A stretch of DNA of 7,622 nucleotides from Dehalococcoidia bacterium (GCA_030603485.1 JAUVXS010000084.1:1-7622), one strand, 5' to 3'. Shown: positions 1-5,781, numbered from the stretch's first letter. Notes: a model not told the origin generated them from the letters alone. Translations and numbers: made by a program.

Positions 1-658
1 TTATAGCTGTGCGCATACCTTCAAACATATGCCTGGTTGGCAGGATGAAGGTGAATTTTTGTAATAAAGGAGGAAATATAGATATGGGATAAAAGACTGC
101 GGAGAAAGGCAGCAGTAGAAAGGGAATGAAAAAAGCCAGAATGTCCGCTGAGGGTCCGAAACGGACAACCAGCCCGATGGTCACCATGCCCAGCACCCAG
201 CCGAAAACAAGAACATTCATAAAAAGGGGAATGATGTAAAGCCCCAGGTTCCAGATATTGAGAGCGTAGAGCAAATAAGCCAGAGGGGTAATGTAAAAGA
301 AAGCCAGTAAAGTCTGAGCAACACCCACCAGGACAAATCCCAGAACCAGTTCGCTCATCTTCACTGGAGAGCCAAAAAGATTGATGACATTGCGCGACCA
401 GACCTCCTCCAAAAAAGAAATGCTAAAAGAGCGTTGGGACAGAGCGAACATGGACCAGAAGATAAAGGCGGTGAGGATAAGCAATATAAAATCGGAACTG
501 GCATCGCCCGGAGCAAGAGTTTGCACCCAGAGAGTGATAAATCCCCAGAGTAACAATTCGACGGTAATAAAACCAAAAAGCGCGAATAGTTTAGGGACGC
601 TTCGTCGGATGAGGATTATATTCCGGTAAAATATTCCTAGTACGTGTAAGGCATTCAT
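1..658 (-). CDS. ABC-2 type transporter permease (3' end cut by window edge)
   Basis: Reading the minus strand from the ATG at 658 gives 219 codons without a stop, beginning MNALHVLGIFYRNIILIRRS; the C-terminus lies outside the window. The product is a hydrophobic integral membrane protein with about five or six membrane segments visible, a cytoplasmic N-terminus rich in Arg, and near the end the motif LPTRHMFEGMR, which matches the conserved P-x-x-x-x-F-E-x-x-R stretch before the last helix in ABC-2 permeases of the NodJ/DrrB type. It should form the membrane channel of an exporter with the ATPase encoded just upstream. Its start codon overlaps the ATPase stop (ATGA, 658-655) and no good Shine-Dalgarno precedes it, so translational coupling is likely. 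Substrate cannot be told from sequence; drugs, polysaccharides or lipids are all possible for this family. Confidence 0.85.
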   Translation of the reverse strand, partial: MNALHVLGIFYRNIILIRRSVPKLFALFGFITVELLLWGFITLWVQTLAPGDASSDFILLILTAFIFWSMFALSQRSFSISFLEEVWSRNVINLFGSPVKMSELVLGFVLVGVAQTLLAFFYITPLAYLLYALNIWNLGLYIIPLFMNVLVFGWVLGMVTIGLVVRFGPSADILAFFIPFLLLPFSAVFYPISIFPPLLQKFTFILPTRHMFEGMRTAI

Positions 659-1395
659 AAAGATTTGCTGAGTGATTCTCTGGCAATAGTAACAAAAATT
701 TCCTCTAAATCTTCTTGGCCAAAGCGTTTCTTAAGGTTTTGCGGAGTATCATCGGCTACAATCTGTCCCCGGGCAAGGAAAATAATTCTATCCGATACTG
801 TCTCTATTTCGCGCATATTGTGAGAGGTCCAGAGAACAGCGCCGCCTGATTCCTGCATGAATTTCAAGATTTTTTCCCTGAGCTCTCTGGCGATGGAGGG
901 ATCAGCAGAGGCAGTGGGTTCATCAAGTAAAAGAAGTTTAGGATTATTAATAAATGCCTTAGCTATACCGAGACGCATCTGCTCGCCCGAAGAAAGTTGA
1001 CCTATCCTTTTTTTAACCAGCCCGGCAAGATCAAATTCATCGAGGAGGAATTTCACCTTTTGTTTATAATCCCGAATCCCGTAAAGAAGTGAAAATACAG
1101 TTAGAGCTTCTTTGGGTGTAAGATTGTAGGGTAAAAGAGAATAAGGAGCAGTAAAGTTCATCATAGAAAGCAGTTCCTCACGATGCCCTTGAAGATTTCT
1201 CCCAAAAATTTCAATATCTCCGCTGGTGGGAGCAATAAGGGTGAGAAGCATCTGGATAGTTGTGGTCTTTCCGGCTCCATTGGGCCCCAGCAGGCTGACA
1301 ACCTCACCTTCTTTTATTTCGAAAGAAATGCTATTTACCGCCGTAAAATGATTGTATTGTTTAGTCAGATTTGTTACCCGCAGAATAGCAGTCAT
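655..1395 (-). CDS. ABC transporter ATP-binding protein
   Basis: A 246-aa nucleotide-binding subunit of an ABC-2 exporter. Visible motifs: Walker A GPNGAGKT (residues 37-44), signature LSSGE (134-138), Walker B KLLLLDEP (153-160) with catalytic Glu159, D-loop SADP (163-166) and H-loop His192 (SHN). Length is typical of a single-domain export ATPase, and no C-terminal DUF4162 extension is present. At the Q-loop the usual glutamine is not obvious: the segment reads MNFTAPYSLLPYNLT (79-93), similar to a recognised subgroup with NFSSPY-like sequence there. It pairs with the permease at 1-658, sharing a 4-bp ATGA overlap. The start at 1395 has no Shine-Dalgarno, but a TATAAT lies only 10 bp upstream, so the mRNA may be almost leaderless. 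Function as an exporter ATPase is secure; substrate is unknown. Confidence 0.95.
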   Translation of the reverse strand: MTAILRVTNLTKQYNHFTAVNSISFEIKEGEVVSLLGPNGAGKTTTIQMLLTLIAPTSGDIEIFGRNLQGHREELLSMMNFTAPYSLLPYNLTPKEALTVFSLLYGIRDYKQKVKFLLDEFDLAGLVKKRIGQLSSGEQMRLGIAKAFINNPKLLLLDEPTASADPSIARELREKILKFMQESGGAVLWTSHNMREIETVSDRIIFLARGQIVADDTPQNLKKRFGQEDLEEIFVTIARESLSKSL

Positions 1396-1405
1396 GAATA
1401 TAGTA

Positions 1406-1411
1406 ATTATA
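1406..1411 (-). promoter_or_regulatory. Candidate -10 element for the ABC exporter genes
   Basis: A perfect TATAAT on the minus strand ends 10 bp before the ATPase ATG. No convincing -35 is present 16-18 bp upstream. If used, transcription would begin about 3-5 nt before the start codon, giving a nearly leaderless mRNA, which fits the absence of a ribosome binding site. Confidence 0.4.
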
Positions 1412-1731
1412 ATAGAAAAGGTAGAAATTTGCAGTCTCCGACAATGTGGTTGGCTGTGGTCAATTGCAGGACGAGCACCAGAGTAACTGCATCAGACCAT
1501 CTCGGACACTACTGGACGGGGTATCGAGCTCAGCCTCCGAAGACCGGTGCTCTTTGTGTTAAACATTCCTGCCTTTCGGGCAACGCTGTGTTCATCCGAG
1601 TAGATAGCTCCTCTGCAAGAATCGATACCAAAGAGGTACATCTGACGTTCCACCTTGTGACGAGTTCAGCTACTACAGTGTCCGTTGCTGACTCATGCCA
1701 GCATCACTGACGATGCACACGGGGGTCCGGC
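1412..1731. other. Unexplained intergenic stretch, about 320 bp
   Basis: Lies between the transglutaminase-like gene stop and the ABC promoter. I see no gene I would call. The plus strand is open across part of it, but only as an extension of the antisense frame of the ATPase gene. On the minus strand an open stretch of 57 codons (about 1664-1494, with ATG near 1640 reading MYLFGIDSCRGAIYSDEHS) ends at a TGA, lacks a Shine-Dalgarno and resembles nothing I recognise. No copy of the hairpin repeat is here, unlike all gaps beyond 3.3 kb. It could be a decayed gene, the non-coding end of a lost insertion sequence, or an RNA. Confidence 0.4.
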
Positions 1732-2586
1732 TCAACGTCTTCGCCTCCGTCTGAACAACGACATAATGCAAAATAAACCAACTATACCGAGGAAGGGATA
1801 GGGCCGGTAGGTGGTTCCCTGGCCGATTCCGGTAACCGCCGTAGCCGGGGTGGGAGGTGGTCTTAACGGAGCTGCTGTTTCGGCAGGTATTTCGTAAGCA
1901 GGTACCTCGGCAGAAATTTCATAGGCAGCTATCCTGTCATTGAGGTACTGTTTAGGCGCCCAACCCAGCGGGTTGTTTCTGCCGGTAGCATCCGCCCAGA
2001 CCCATCCTGGCTCATCTTCCAGTTTAAAAAAGGCCGTTGCCTTGCTATATTCAGGTAGATAAACCAGTACCGCAGTGTGCTCCGGGACAAGCACTATGGC
2101 TGAACGTAATCCGGCAGCCTTATACATGACCGCCAATAATACCGTCATATCTTCACAATCAGCATACCCAATTCCATCCTCGACAATAGCTGTAGCCAGC
2201 TCGTCGGCATTCTGGGCAAACTCTCCATTTCCATCTTGGTCTATATCAGGGGTATATTCCACTCCGTCACGAACAAAATAAAATACCGCCTCCGCCCTTC
2301 GTACCGGGTCCGGATATTTGGCGGCCATTTGCTCACCCAGGCTATAGGCCAGGTCAGCCTCTTCCCCCAGGCTCTGAAAGGCAATAACGGGGCGAAATCC
2401 TATCTCAGTTATCTGATAAAAACCGTCTTCACCAAAGGCCCTGGTCCTGCATATCTCCCAATCATCAAAGATATGGCCGTCCCTGTCGTAGAAACCTTCA
2501 GACATAAATGCCGAGGCATAGCCAGCAGTCGCCACCGCAGCTAATAAGACAACTATTAAACCTAGTAAAACTCTGGCTCTCTTCAT
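1732..2586 (-). CDS. Secreted/membrane-anchored transglutaminase-like protein
   Basis: A 284-aa protein with a signal peptide (MKRARV, then a hydrophobic run to about residue 22, ASA near 26), a transglutaminase-like core with the Cys-His-Asp triad in family order (Cys144 in GYADCEDM, His170 in PEHTAV, Asp199 in WADATG), a Pro/Ala-rich linker (about 228-258), and a C-terminal membrane segment (263-277) ending in six arginines. The tail would hold the catalytic domain on the outer face of the membrane by stop-transfer or a sorting-like mechanism. DIDQDGNGE (114-122) resembles a calcium-binding loop, although position 12 is Gln. The fold family includes cysteine proteases and amidases as well as crosslinkers; the bacterial relatives are more often proteases or peptidoglycan-related enzymes, so the reaction is open. 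Its ATG overlaps the stop of the DUF350 gene (ATGA), indicating coupled expression. Confidence 0.85.
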   Translation of the reverse strand: MKRARVLLGLIVVLLAAVATAGYASAFMSEGFYDRDGHIFDDWEICRTRAFGEDGFYQITEIGFRPVIAFQSLGEEADLAYSLGEQMAAKYPDPVRRAEAVFYFVRDGVEYTPDIDQDGNGEFAQNADELATAIVEDGIGYADCEDMTVLLAVMYKAAGLRSAIVLVPEHTAVLVYLPEYSKATAFFKLEDEPGWVWADATGRNNPLGWAPKQYLNDRIAAYEISAEVPAYEIPAETAAPLRPPPTPATAVTGIGQGTTYRPYPFLGIVGLFCIMSLFRRRRRR

Positions 2587-3068
2587 AACGGTCCGGTCAG
2601 TGCCGCATGGAGTATTAAGCCAAAGAAGACGAGATAACCAAAGATATGTAGCCCTGCAGCCACCGGGCTTTCCTTAATACTGCCAAACGGTATTTTGGGC
2701 GTTAGCTTGTCCACGATATAGAATAGGGCCACTCCAAGAAGTAAGCTTATCACGAAGCTTATAGCCAGTAACCCCCACGCCCTGAAGTCGAAGATGTACC
2801 ACACTATTGGAGCTGTGACCGCGGTCAGTGCGGTAATAGCGCCGTGGATAACAAGGCCGATCAGGATGAAGAAGCCGGCCACGAACAACCCGACAGCCAC
2901 CGGGCTCTCGCCAATCCGCTCGCGATAAGGGATATGGGGGGTAAGAGCATCCAGTGCCCTGACTCCAAGCCACGCCAGAAGAGCAGAGACGAAAACCAGC
3001 AACACAACCTTAGTTAACCATATCAAAGCAATTACCCAGAAAGGGACGGATAGACCTAACTCTGGCAT
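2583..3068 (-). CDS. DUF350-family membrane protein with internal repeat
   Basis: A 161-aa polytopic protein with four predicted membrane segments (about 10-37, 56-78, 96-120, 135-158). It is an internal duplication: LDALTPHIP...ESPVAVGL (39-61) matches VDKLTPKIP...ESPVAAGL (119-140), each followed by a Gly-rich helix ending near IHGAIT / LHAALT. This two-times-two TM layout with a small loop and [EN]-x-x-[VA]-A-x-[GA] is what I know of DUF350 (UPF0719, YjfL-like) proteins; their biochemical role is not established. A strong AAGGAGG (3082-3076) precedes the ATG at 3068 and overlaps the stop codon of the 49-aa gene upstream. Its own stop overlaps the next start. It probably works in or beside the membrane with the anchored transglutaminase-like protein, but this is inferred from operon structure only. 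Confidence 0.75.
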   Translation of the reverse strand: MPELGLSVPFWVIALIWLTKVVLLVFVSALLAWLGVRALDALTPHIPYRERIGESPVAVGLFVAGFFILIGLVIHGAITALTAVTAPIVWYIFDFRAWGLLAISFVISLLLGVALFYIVDKLTPKIPFGSIKESPVAAGLHIFGYLVFFGLILHAALTGPL

Positions 3069-3080
3069 ATTAGTGCCTCC

Positions 3081-3230
3081 TTATTGTCCATATTCGAATT
3101 GTGCAGGGACCTCACCGAGGTCGCCGACAGGGCGACCGTCGAGTGTAAACTCTTTCCCGGGATACGCGTCCCGCAGTCGCTTCACGACCTGACGTGGCTG
3201 CTTAATAGCTTCTGGTATAGTGATCTCCAT
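3081..3230 (-). CDS. Small hypothetical protein (49 aa), first gene of the operon
   Basis: Starting at the ATG at 3230 gives a 49-aa soluble, charged peptide (MEITIPEAIKQPRQVVKRL...). I prefer this start over an ATG 36 bp upstream because AAGGAG (3240-3235) sits 4 bp before it, whereas the upstream one has no ribosome binding site. The stop codon (3083-3081) lies inside the Shine-Dalgarno of the DUF350 gene, so the genes are tightly packed and co-transcribed. I do not recognise a family; PGKEFTLDGRPVGDL (36 residues from the start of the helix-like N-terminal half onward) suggests a small two-part fold with an amphipathic helix (6-24) followed by beta strands. No transmembrane segment or Cys pair. 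Confidence 0.6.
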   Translation of the reverse strand: MEITIPEAIKQPRQVVKRLRDAYPGKEFTLDGRPVGDLGEVPAQFEYGQ

Positions 3231-3281
3231 AATTCTCCTTGAGCGCAAACTGCCGCAAACAATCACTCAAGACTTTTTCAT

Positions 3282-3311
3282 ATTCTAACATTACGAAAGA
3301 ATACCGGTCAA
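3282..3311 (-). promoter_or_regulatory. Candidate promoter of the DUF350/transglutaminase operon
   Basis: Minus strand TTGACC (3311-3306) and TAGAAT (3287-3282), separated by 18 bp, both 5/6 matches to the housekeeping consensus. Predicted transcription start near 3275, giving a leader of about 45 nt. In that leader CTTGAG (3271-3266) can pair with CTCAAG (3243-3238), whose end overlaps the AAGGAG ribosome binding site. Confidence 0.55.
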
Positions 3312-3340
3312 CGAAGTCAGGCGCATTCCAAATTCCAGCG

Positions 3341-3416
3341 AATTCCCGGGACGCCATACCAATGAGGACCACTACCAATCAGGCCTGCGACCAAGCAGGT
3401 ATTATTTCCCCGGAAT
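3341..3416 (+). repeat. Hairpin repeat copy A (two 16-bp units)
   Basis: 76 bp: left arm AATTCCCGGGACGCCATACC..., two hairpin units (3368-3383, degenerate; 3384-3399) and right arm TATTATTTCCCCGGAAT. It is diverged (TTTCCCC for TGTCCCC, CCACT for CCTGCT). Two extra left-end fragments (ATTCCA, AATTCCAG at 3325-3338) directly precede it, as if an earlier copy had been trimmed or nested. Confidence 0.8.
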
Positions 3417-3467
3417 ACCCCGAAATCAAAGGCGTAGATGGTGAACTGTGGTTACGAGTCAAACTTG

Positions 3468-3502
3468 AATAGGCTGATATCCACGCAAGTATCAAGCCTA
3501 TT
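3468..3502 (+). terminator. Strong hairpin, possible terminator
   Basis: AATAGGCTGATA (3468-3479) pairs with TATC-A-AGCCTATT (3490-3502): 12 bp with one bulged A and a 10-nt loop, followed on the plus strand by TATT and then GGG, so the U-tract is weak. A plus-strand reading frame stops (TAG, 3470-3472) within the left arm, as if this were the terminator of a plus-strand gene whose body has been lost to the left. It may also insulate the minus-strand RNA at 3544-3696 from the downstream operon. Confidence 0.4.
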
Positions 3503-3543
3503 TATTGGGTCATTTCAAACTGCGACAAGGATGCTTAGCCAGT

Positions 3544-3696
3544 AAAAAAATCAAACGCCCCGAGTAACCTCACTTCCTTCACCTGCCATCGTCCGGCCTG
3601 GCCTTCAGCTTCCCTTGTGCTGGCCGCTACCTGCACCTTTCAGCTTTCACCAAACCCAACTCTCATGCCAGGTCCCTGCTCGGCTACTCGGGACTA
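3544..3696 (-). ncRNA. Stand-alone structured RNA, about 153 nt (6S-like rod; family unknown)
   Basis: Four things point to an RNA gene read from the minus strand: a near-consensus promoter ending 7-9 bp before its start, no open frame of note, ends that pair in a 13-bp helix (3682-3694 with 3557-3569, two G-U pairs), and a U-tract (AAAAAAA at 3544-3550 on the plus strand) right after that helix. Inside, the strands continue to pair as one unbranched rod: ACCUG-G-CAU (3673-3665) with AUG-G-CAGGU (3589-3581), GGUUUGGU (3656-3649) with GCCAGGCC (3602-3595), AGCU with AGCU flanked by G-A mismatches, and an apical hairpin GUGC...GCAC (3636-3617). A closed rod with large internal loops recalls 6S RNA, but I see no family-specific sequence. 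The SRP RNA core motif is absent. A faint T-box stem I resemblance (GGUGAAAGC) is noted elsewhere. Confidence 0.6.
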
Positions 3697-3702
3697 ATGT
3701 TT

Positions 3703-3732
3703 ATATTAGCACATATATAAGGCGGTTGTCAA
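3703..3732 (-). promoter_or_regulatory. Promoter of the 3544-3696 RNA
   Basis: Minus strand TTGACA (3732-3727, perfect -35) and TAATAT (3708-3703) with an 18-bp spacer; predicted start at about 3696. This is among the best promoter matches in the window and reads into no protein gene. Confidence 0.7.
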
Positions 3733-3742
3733 GTCTTCGTAC

Positions 3743-3764
3743 GTACTAGGAGGTTAGTACTAGG
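3743..3764 (-). promoter_or_regulatory. Tandem CCTAGTAC sites upstream of the RNA promoter
   Basis: On the minus strand CCTAGTAC occurs twice (3764-3757 and 3750-3743), 14 bp apart start to start, ending about 10 bp upstream of the -35 box. Placement fits an activator site, but the spacing is not a whole number of helical turns and the repeat is only 8 bp. Confidence 0.25.
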
Positions 3765-3778
3765 TTCTCGGAATTAGC

Positions 3779-3870
3779 AATTCCAGGGACACTATACTAA
3801 CCAAGCCTGCTACCAAGCAGGGCTGCTACCAAGCAGGCCTGCTAGAAAGCAGGTATTATGTCCCCGGAAT
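3779..3870 (+). repeat. Hairpin repeat copy B (three 16-bp units)
   Basis: 92 bp, the longest copy: left arm 3779-3805, units CCTGCTACCAAGCAGG (3806-3821), GCTGCTACCAAGCAGG (3822-3837), CCTGCTAGAAAGCAGG (3838-3853), right arm TATTATGTCCCCGGAAT (3854-3870). Immediately to the left, GGTTCTCGGAATT (3763-3775) resembles a decayed right end (TGTCCCCGGAATT), suggesting an older neighbouring copy. Confidence 0.9.
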
Positions 3871-3954
3871 ACTTGATTACGCTTCCTCATCATTACTGAT
3901 AAGCAATGGCAAACTTGATGAAACGCAGATAAGCTGTGACCACCCGAGATGAAG

Positions 3955-4827
3955 TCATCTTGAGGCTGCAATATATCCAGCGATAAGAATTAGAAAACCA
4001 CCGACAAGCATGAGTGGGGTGGGTTGCTGGGCTAGAAAGATAAAGCCGAAAACCACAGCACTGGCAGGCTCCAAATAAGTGAAAACCACTGCCTTCTGAG
4101 CTTTTATCATTCCAAGGCCTTTGAGGTAGAGTGTAACGGCAAATCCTGTGTTGAAGACACCCAAAACCAGCAGAAGTATCCATGGAGCTAAAGCTGGAGA
4201 AAAATCAGTACCTATCACGAAGGGAAGGAGGAATATTGAAGCTACAGAGTATGCGTAAAATGCTACGACTTGACTTGAGAAGCTGGACAAAGCCCTCTTA
4301 GACACAATGATGAATCCTGCATAGGCGAGGCCGGCAAGTAGCCCAAGAATTACTCCCAATGGGTTAAAGCCATTAGGGTCGCTAATCTGAAGGTTTTGCT
4401 GATATGAAATAATCCCTATTCCTACCACGGATATGGCTAATGCAAGCAGGGTAGATTTCTCAAGTTTCTCTTTAAGAACCAGGGGGGCAAGTAAAGCTAC
4501 AAAGATGGGTGCCGTGTAATTTAGCAAGACCGCGTTGCCGATCGCAATAAGCTTCATTGAATGGAAAAGCAACGCCCAACCCAAAGCGAGCAGGCAGCCT
4601 AAACTCAGCATAATCTTCCAATGTCTGGCAGCACTCATGACTTCACGTTTTCGAGTCAAAAGTACTACAGGCAGGAGAGTGAAGCTGGCAAATAAGACCC
4701 TGAAAAAAGCGACAGTATACGCGTCGTAGGGAACCAAATTTACAATTACACCATTAGAGCCCCAGATGATAACTGCCACAGCCACGTAGAAGTATCCCGA
4801 GAACTTTGAATCGAATCGCTTCAGCAT
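3955..4827 (-). CDS. EamA/DMT-superfamily permease
   Basis: A 290-aa inner-membrane protein with ten predicted helices in two EamA repeats (about 11-142 and 157-287). Hallmarks are NYTAPIF...LAPLVLKEKL at 103-122 at the end of the first repeat and the equivalent TYLEPASAVVFGFIFLAQQPT region in the second (250-270). Members of this drug/metabolite transporter superfamily export or exchange amino acids, nucleotides or other small metabolites; the substrate cannot be called. I place the start at the ATG at 4827, which has GGAG (4836-4833) before it, rather than at the ATG at 4869: that one has no ribosome binding site and lies within a TATAAT that probably is the -10 box. The gene stands alone, flanked on both sides by hairpin repeats (copies B and C). 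Confidence 0.9.
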   Translation of the reverse strand: MLKRFDSKFSGYFYVAVAVIIWGSNGVIVNLVPYDAYTVAFFRVLFASFTLLPVVLLTRKREVMSAARHWKIMLSLGCLLALGWALLFHSMKLIAIGNAVLLNYTAPIFVALLAPLVLKEKLEKSTLLALAISVVGIGIISYQQNLQISDPNGFNPLGVILGLLAGLAYAGFIIVSKRALSSFSSQVVAFYAYSVASIFLLPFVIGTDFSPALAPWILLLVLGVFNTGFAVTLYLKGLGMIKAQKAVVFTYLEPASAVVFGFIFLAQQPTPLMLVGGFLILIAGYIAASR

Positions 4828-4867
4828 AACTACTCCGGTTTTATGAAGCCGGAAAGAGCCATTCGCC

Positions 4868-4873
4868 ATTATA
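4868..4873 (-). promoter_or_regulatory. Candidate -10 element of the EamA permease gene
   Basis: Perfect TATAAT preceded directly by TG on the minus strand; no recognisable -35 at the right distance. A start near 4861 gives a ~34-nt leader in which TCCGG (4853-4849) can pair with CCGGA (4838-4834), overlapping the GGAG ribosome binding site. Confidence 0.4.
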
Positions 4874-4923
4874 CACTATGAGTTATCGCTGTCTCTTTTA
4901 TGCAAAGTTGTGGTCTTATTCCG

Positions 4924-4999
4924 AATTCCAGGGACACCGTACCAATAAGGCCTGCTACCAAGCAGGGCTGCTGCAAAGCAGGTATTATGTCCCCAGAAG
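4924..4999 (+). repeat. Hairpin repeat copy C (two 16-bp units)
   Basis: 76 bp: left arm 4924-4950, units CCTGCTACCAAGCAGG (4951-4966) and GCTGCTGCAAAGCAGG (4967-4982), right arm TATTATGTCCCCAGAAG (4983-4999). The right end has drifted (AGAAG for GGAAT). Confidence 0.88.
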
Positions 5000-5111
5000 A
5001 CCTCCTATAATTAACCCCGCATTATACCCTTCCCGACAAAAAAGAAGCCCACTTGAGCTCAATTGCCCCGCCAGTATCCATAAATGGTTAGCTATAGCTG
5101 CTCTTATTCTC

Positions 5112-5744
5112 TTACTTCCATAAGGGTGGGCATCGCATGATATAGCCGTCCGCCTTCTCTATCTCTTCAGGGAGAAGACTCTTAGCAATATTCCTACGAC
5201 TGATGACGAAACTCTTACTGGCAGATTTTACTAAGCCAATGGAGTATCGACCTGGAGGAGATGCAACTACTACTCGTTTGTTGGGGAATAGCTCTCTCAC
5301 TGTTTTGACTGGCGGCACCAGGTCGCTATCTGCTGAGATAAGCAGAGCGACATCGAATTCATCTTGGTAGGCATCACTGAGGATCTCCACAGCAATGTTC
5401 ACGTCTGTCATTTTCTCGTTAGGCACTTCATCCTGAAAGCCACAGTGGGAACATTGACGGGGATTGAGTTGATATTTTCCATAGAGAATCTGAAACTCAC
5501 TGAGAGTTTCCAGAGCCTCGATATAAGTTGACTGCCGTTTCTCTTTATCTGGTGGCCCTGCAATTCTTGCCGTGAAATATTTCGTAAGAAGTAACCTTTG
5601 ATTCGGTTTCAACAGGTTTTGCGCCAACATTTGGATATTCAACCAATAATATCGTCTCCAGCCTTTGGATTTTAGTCCAAAGTAAAGATTAAAGCCATCG
5701 ACATACGCGATTACACGTTCCATATGAGGAACCACCAAAGTCAC
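5112..5744 (-). CDS. NYN-domain (PIN-like, DUF88/LabA-type) putative ribonuclease
   Basis: A 210-aa protein with the acidic motifs of NYN domains in order: YVDGFNL with Asp16, EKMTDVNIAVE with Asp114 and Glu120, and LISADSDLVPPV with Asp139/Asp141. Between the first two lies a CSHCGF knuckle (Cys98, Cys101), which could hold a metal only with partners from elsewhere, for example Cys205. NYN proteins are predicted metal-dependent RNases, some in RNA processing and some next to defence or toxin genes. The frame opens at GTG 5744, with a weak AGGA upstream; an ATG at 5723 (residue 8, MERVIAYVD) is the alternative and begins right at the conserved core, without a Shine-Dalgarno. The 5' end abuts a divergent promoter for a small terminated RNA. 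No partner protein gene is adjacent on the same strand. Confidence 0.88.
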   Translation of the reverse strand: MTLVVPHMERVIAYVDGFNLYFGLKSKGWRRYYWLNIQMLAQNLLKPNQRLLLTKYFTARIAGPPDKEKRQSTYIEALETLSEFQILYGKYQLNPRQCSHCGFQDEVPNEKMTDVNIAVEILSDAYQDEFDVALLISADSDLVPPVKTVRELFPNKRVVVASPPGRYSIGLVKSASKSFVISRRNIAKSLLPEEIEKADGYIMRCPPLWK

Positions 5745-5773
5745 TTGACAAATCCTAACTGTTTTACTACTAT
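5745..5773 (+). promoter_or_regulatory. Promoter of the small RNA at 5780-5844
   Basis: Plus strand TTGACA (5745-5750) and TACTAT (5768-5773) with 17-bp spacing; predicted start near 5780. The -35 begins one base after the GTG start codon of the divergent NYN gene. Confidence 0.6.
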
Positions 5774-5781
5774 ATAATCAA
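5752..5781 (-). promoter_or_regulatory. Candidate promoter of the NYN gene
   Basis: Minus strand TTGATT (5781-5776) and TAGGAT (5757-5752), 18-bp spacer. It would start transcription at or within a few bases of GTG 5744. It occupies the same DNA as the plus-strand promoter, so the two polymerases cannot bind together. Confidence 0.4.

Noticed and set aside
1503..1684. Inverted repeat CGGACACT (1503-1510) / AGTGTCCG (1677-1684) as ends of an insertion
   Set aside because: Only 8 bp, does not extend, and one such pair is expected by chance in a stretch of this length.
1183..1710. Plus-strand ORF of 175 codons
   Set aside because: Its first third is antisense to the ABC ATPase, the remainder has no recognisable motif or ribosome binding site, and the sequence is low in the features of a folded protein.
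3239..3472. Plus-strand 77-codon ORF
   Set aside because: It starts antisense to the operon leader and passes through repeat copy A; only the last 18 codons might be a gene remnant.
3544..3696. T-box leader on the minus strand (GAGAGUUGG...GGUGAAAGC resembles stem I)
   Set aside because: The conserved antiterminator sequence (GGUGGNACCGCG-type) is missing, and the genes downstream are not tRNA synthetase or amino acid genes. Resemblance is about ten bases.
635..3751. 11-bp inverted match TCCTAGTACGT (635-645) to the region at 3741-3751
   Set aside because: Matches of this length are expected several times by chance in 7.6 kb.
4828..4869. Upstream ATG at 4869 as start of the EamA gene
   Set aside because: It lies inside a perfect TATAAT and has no ribosome binding site, while the ATG at 4827 has GGAG at good spacing.
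5000..5111. Possible gene or signal between copy C and the NYN gene stop
   Set aside because: No frame, hairpin with U-tract or promoter was visible.
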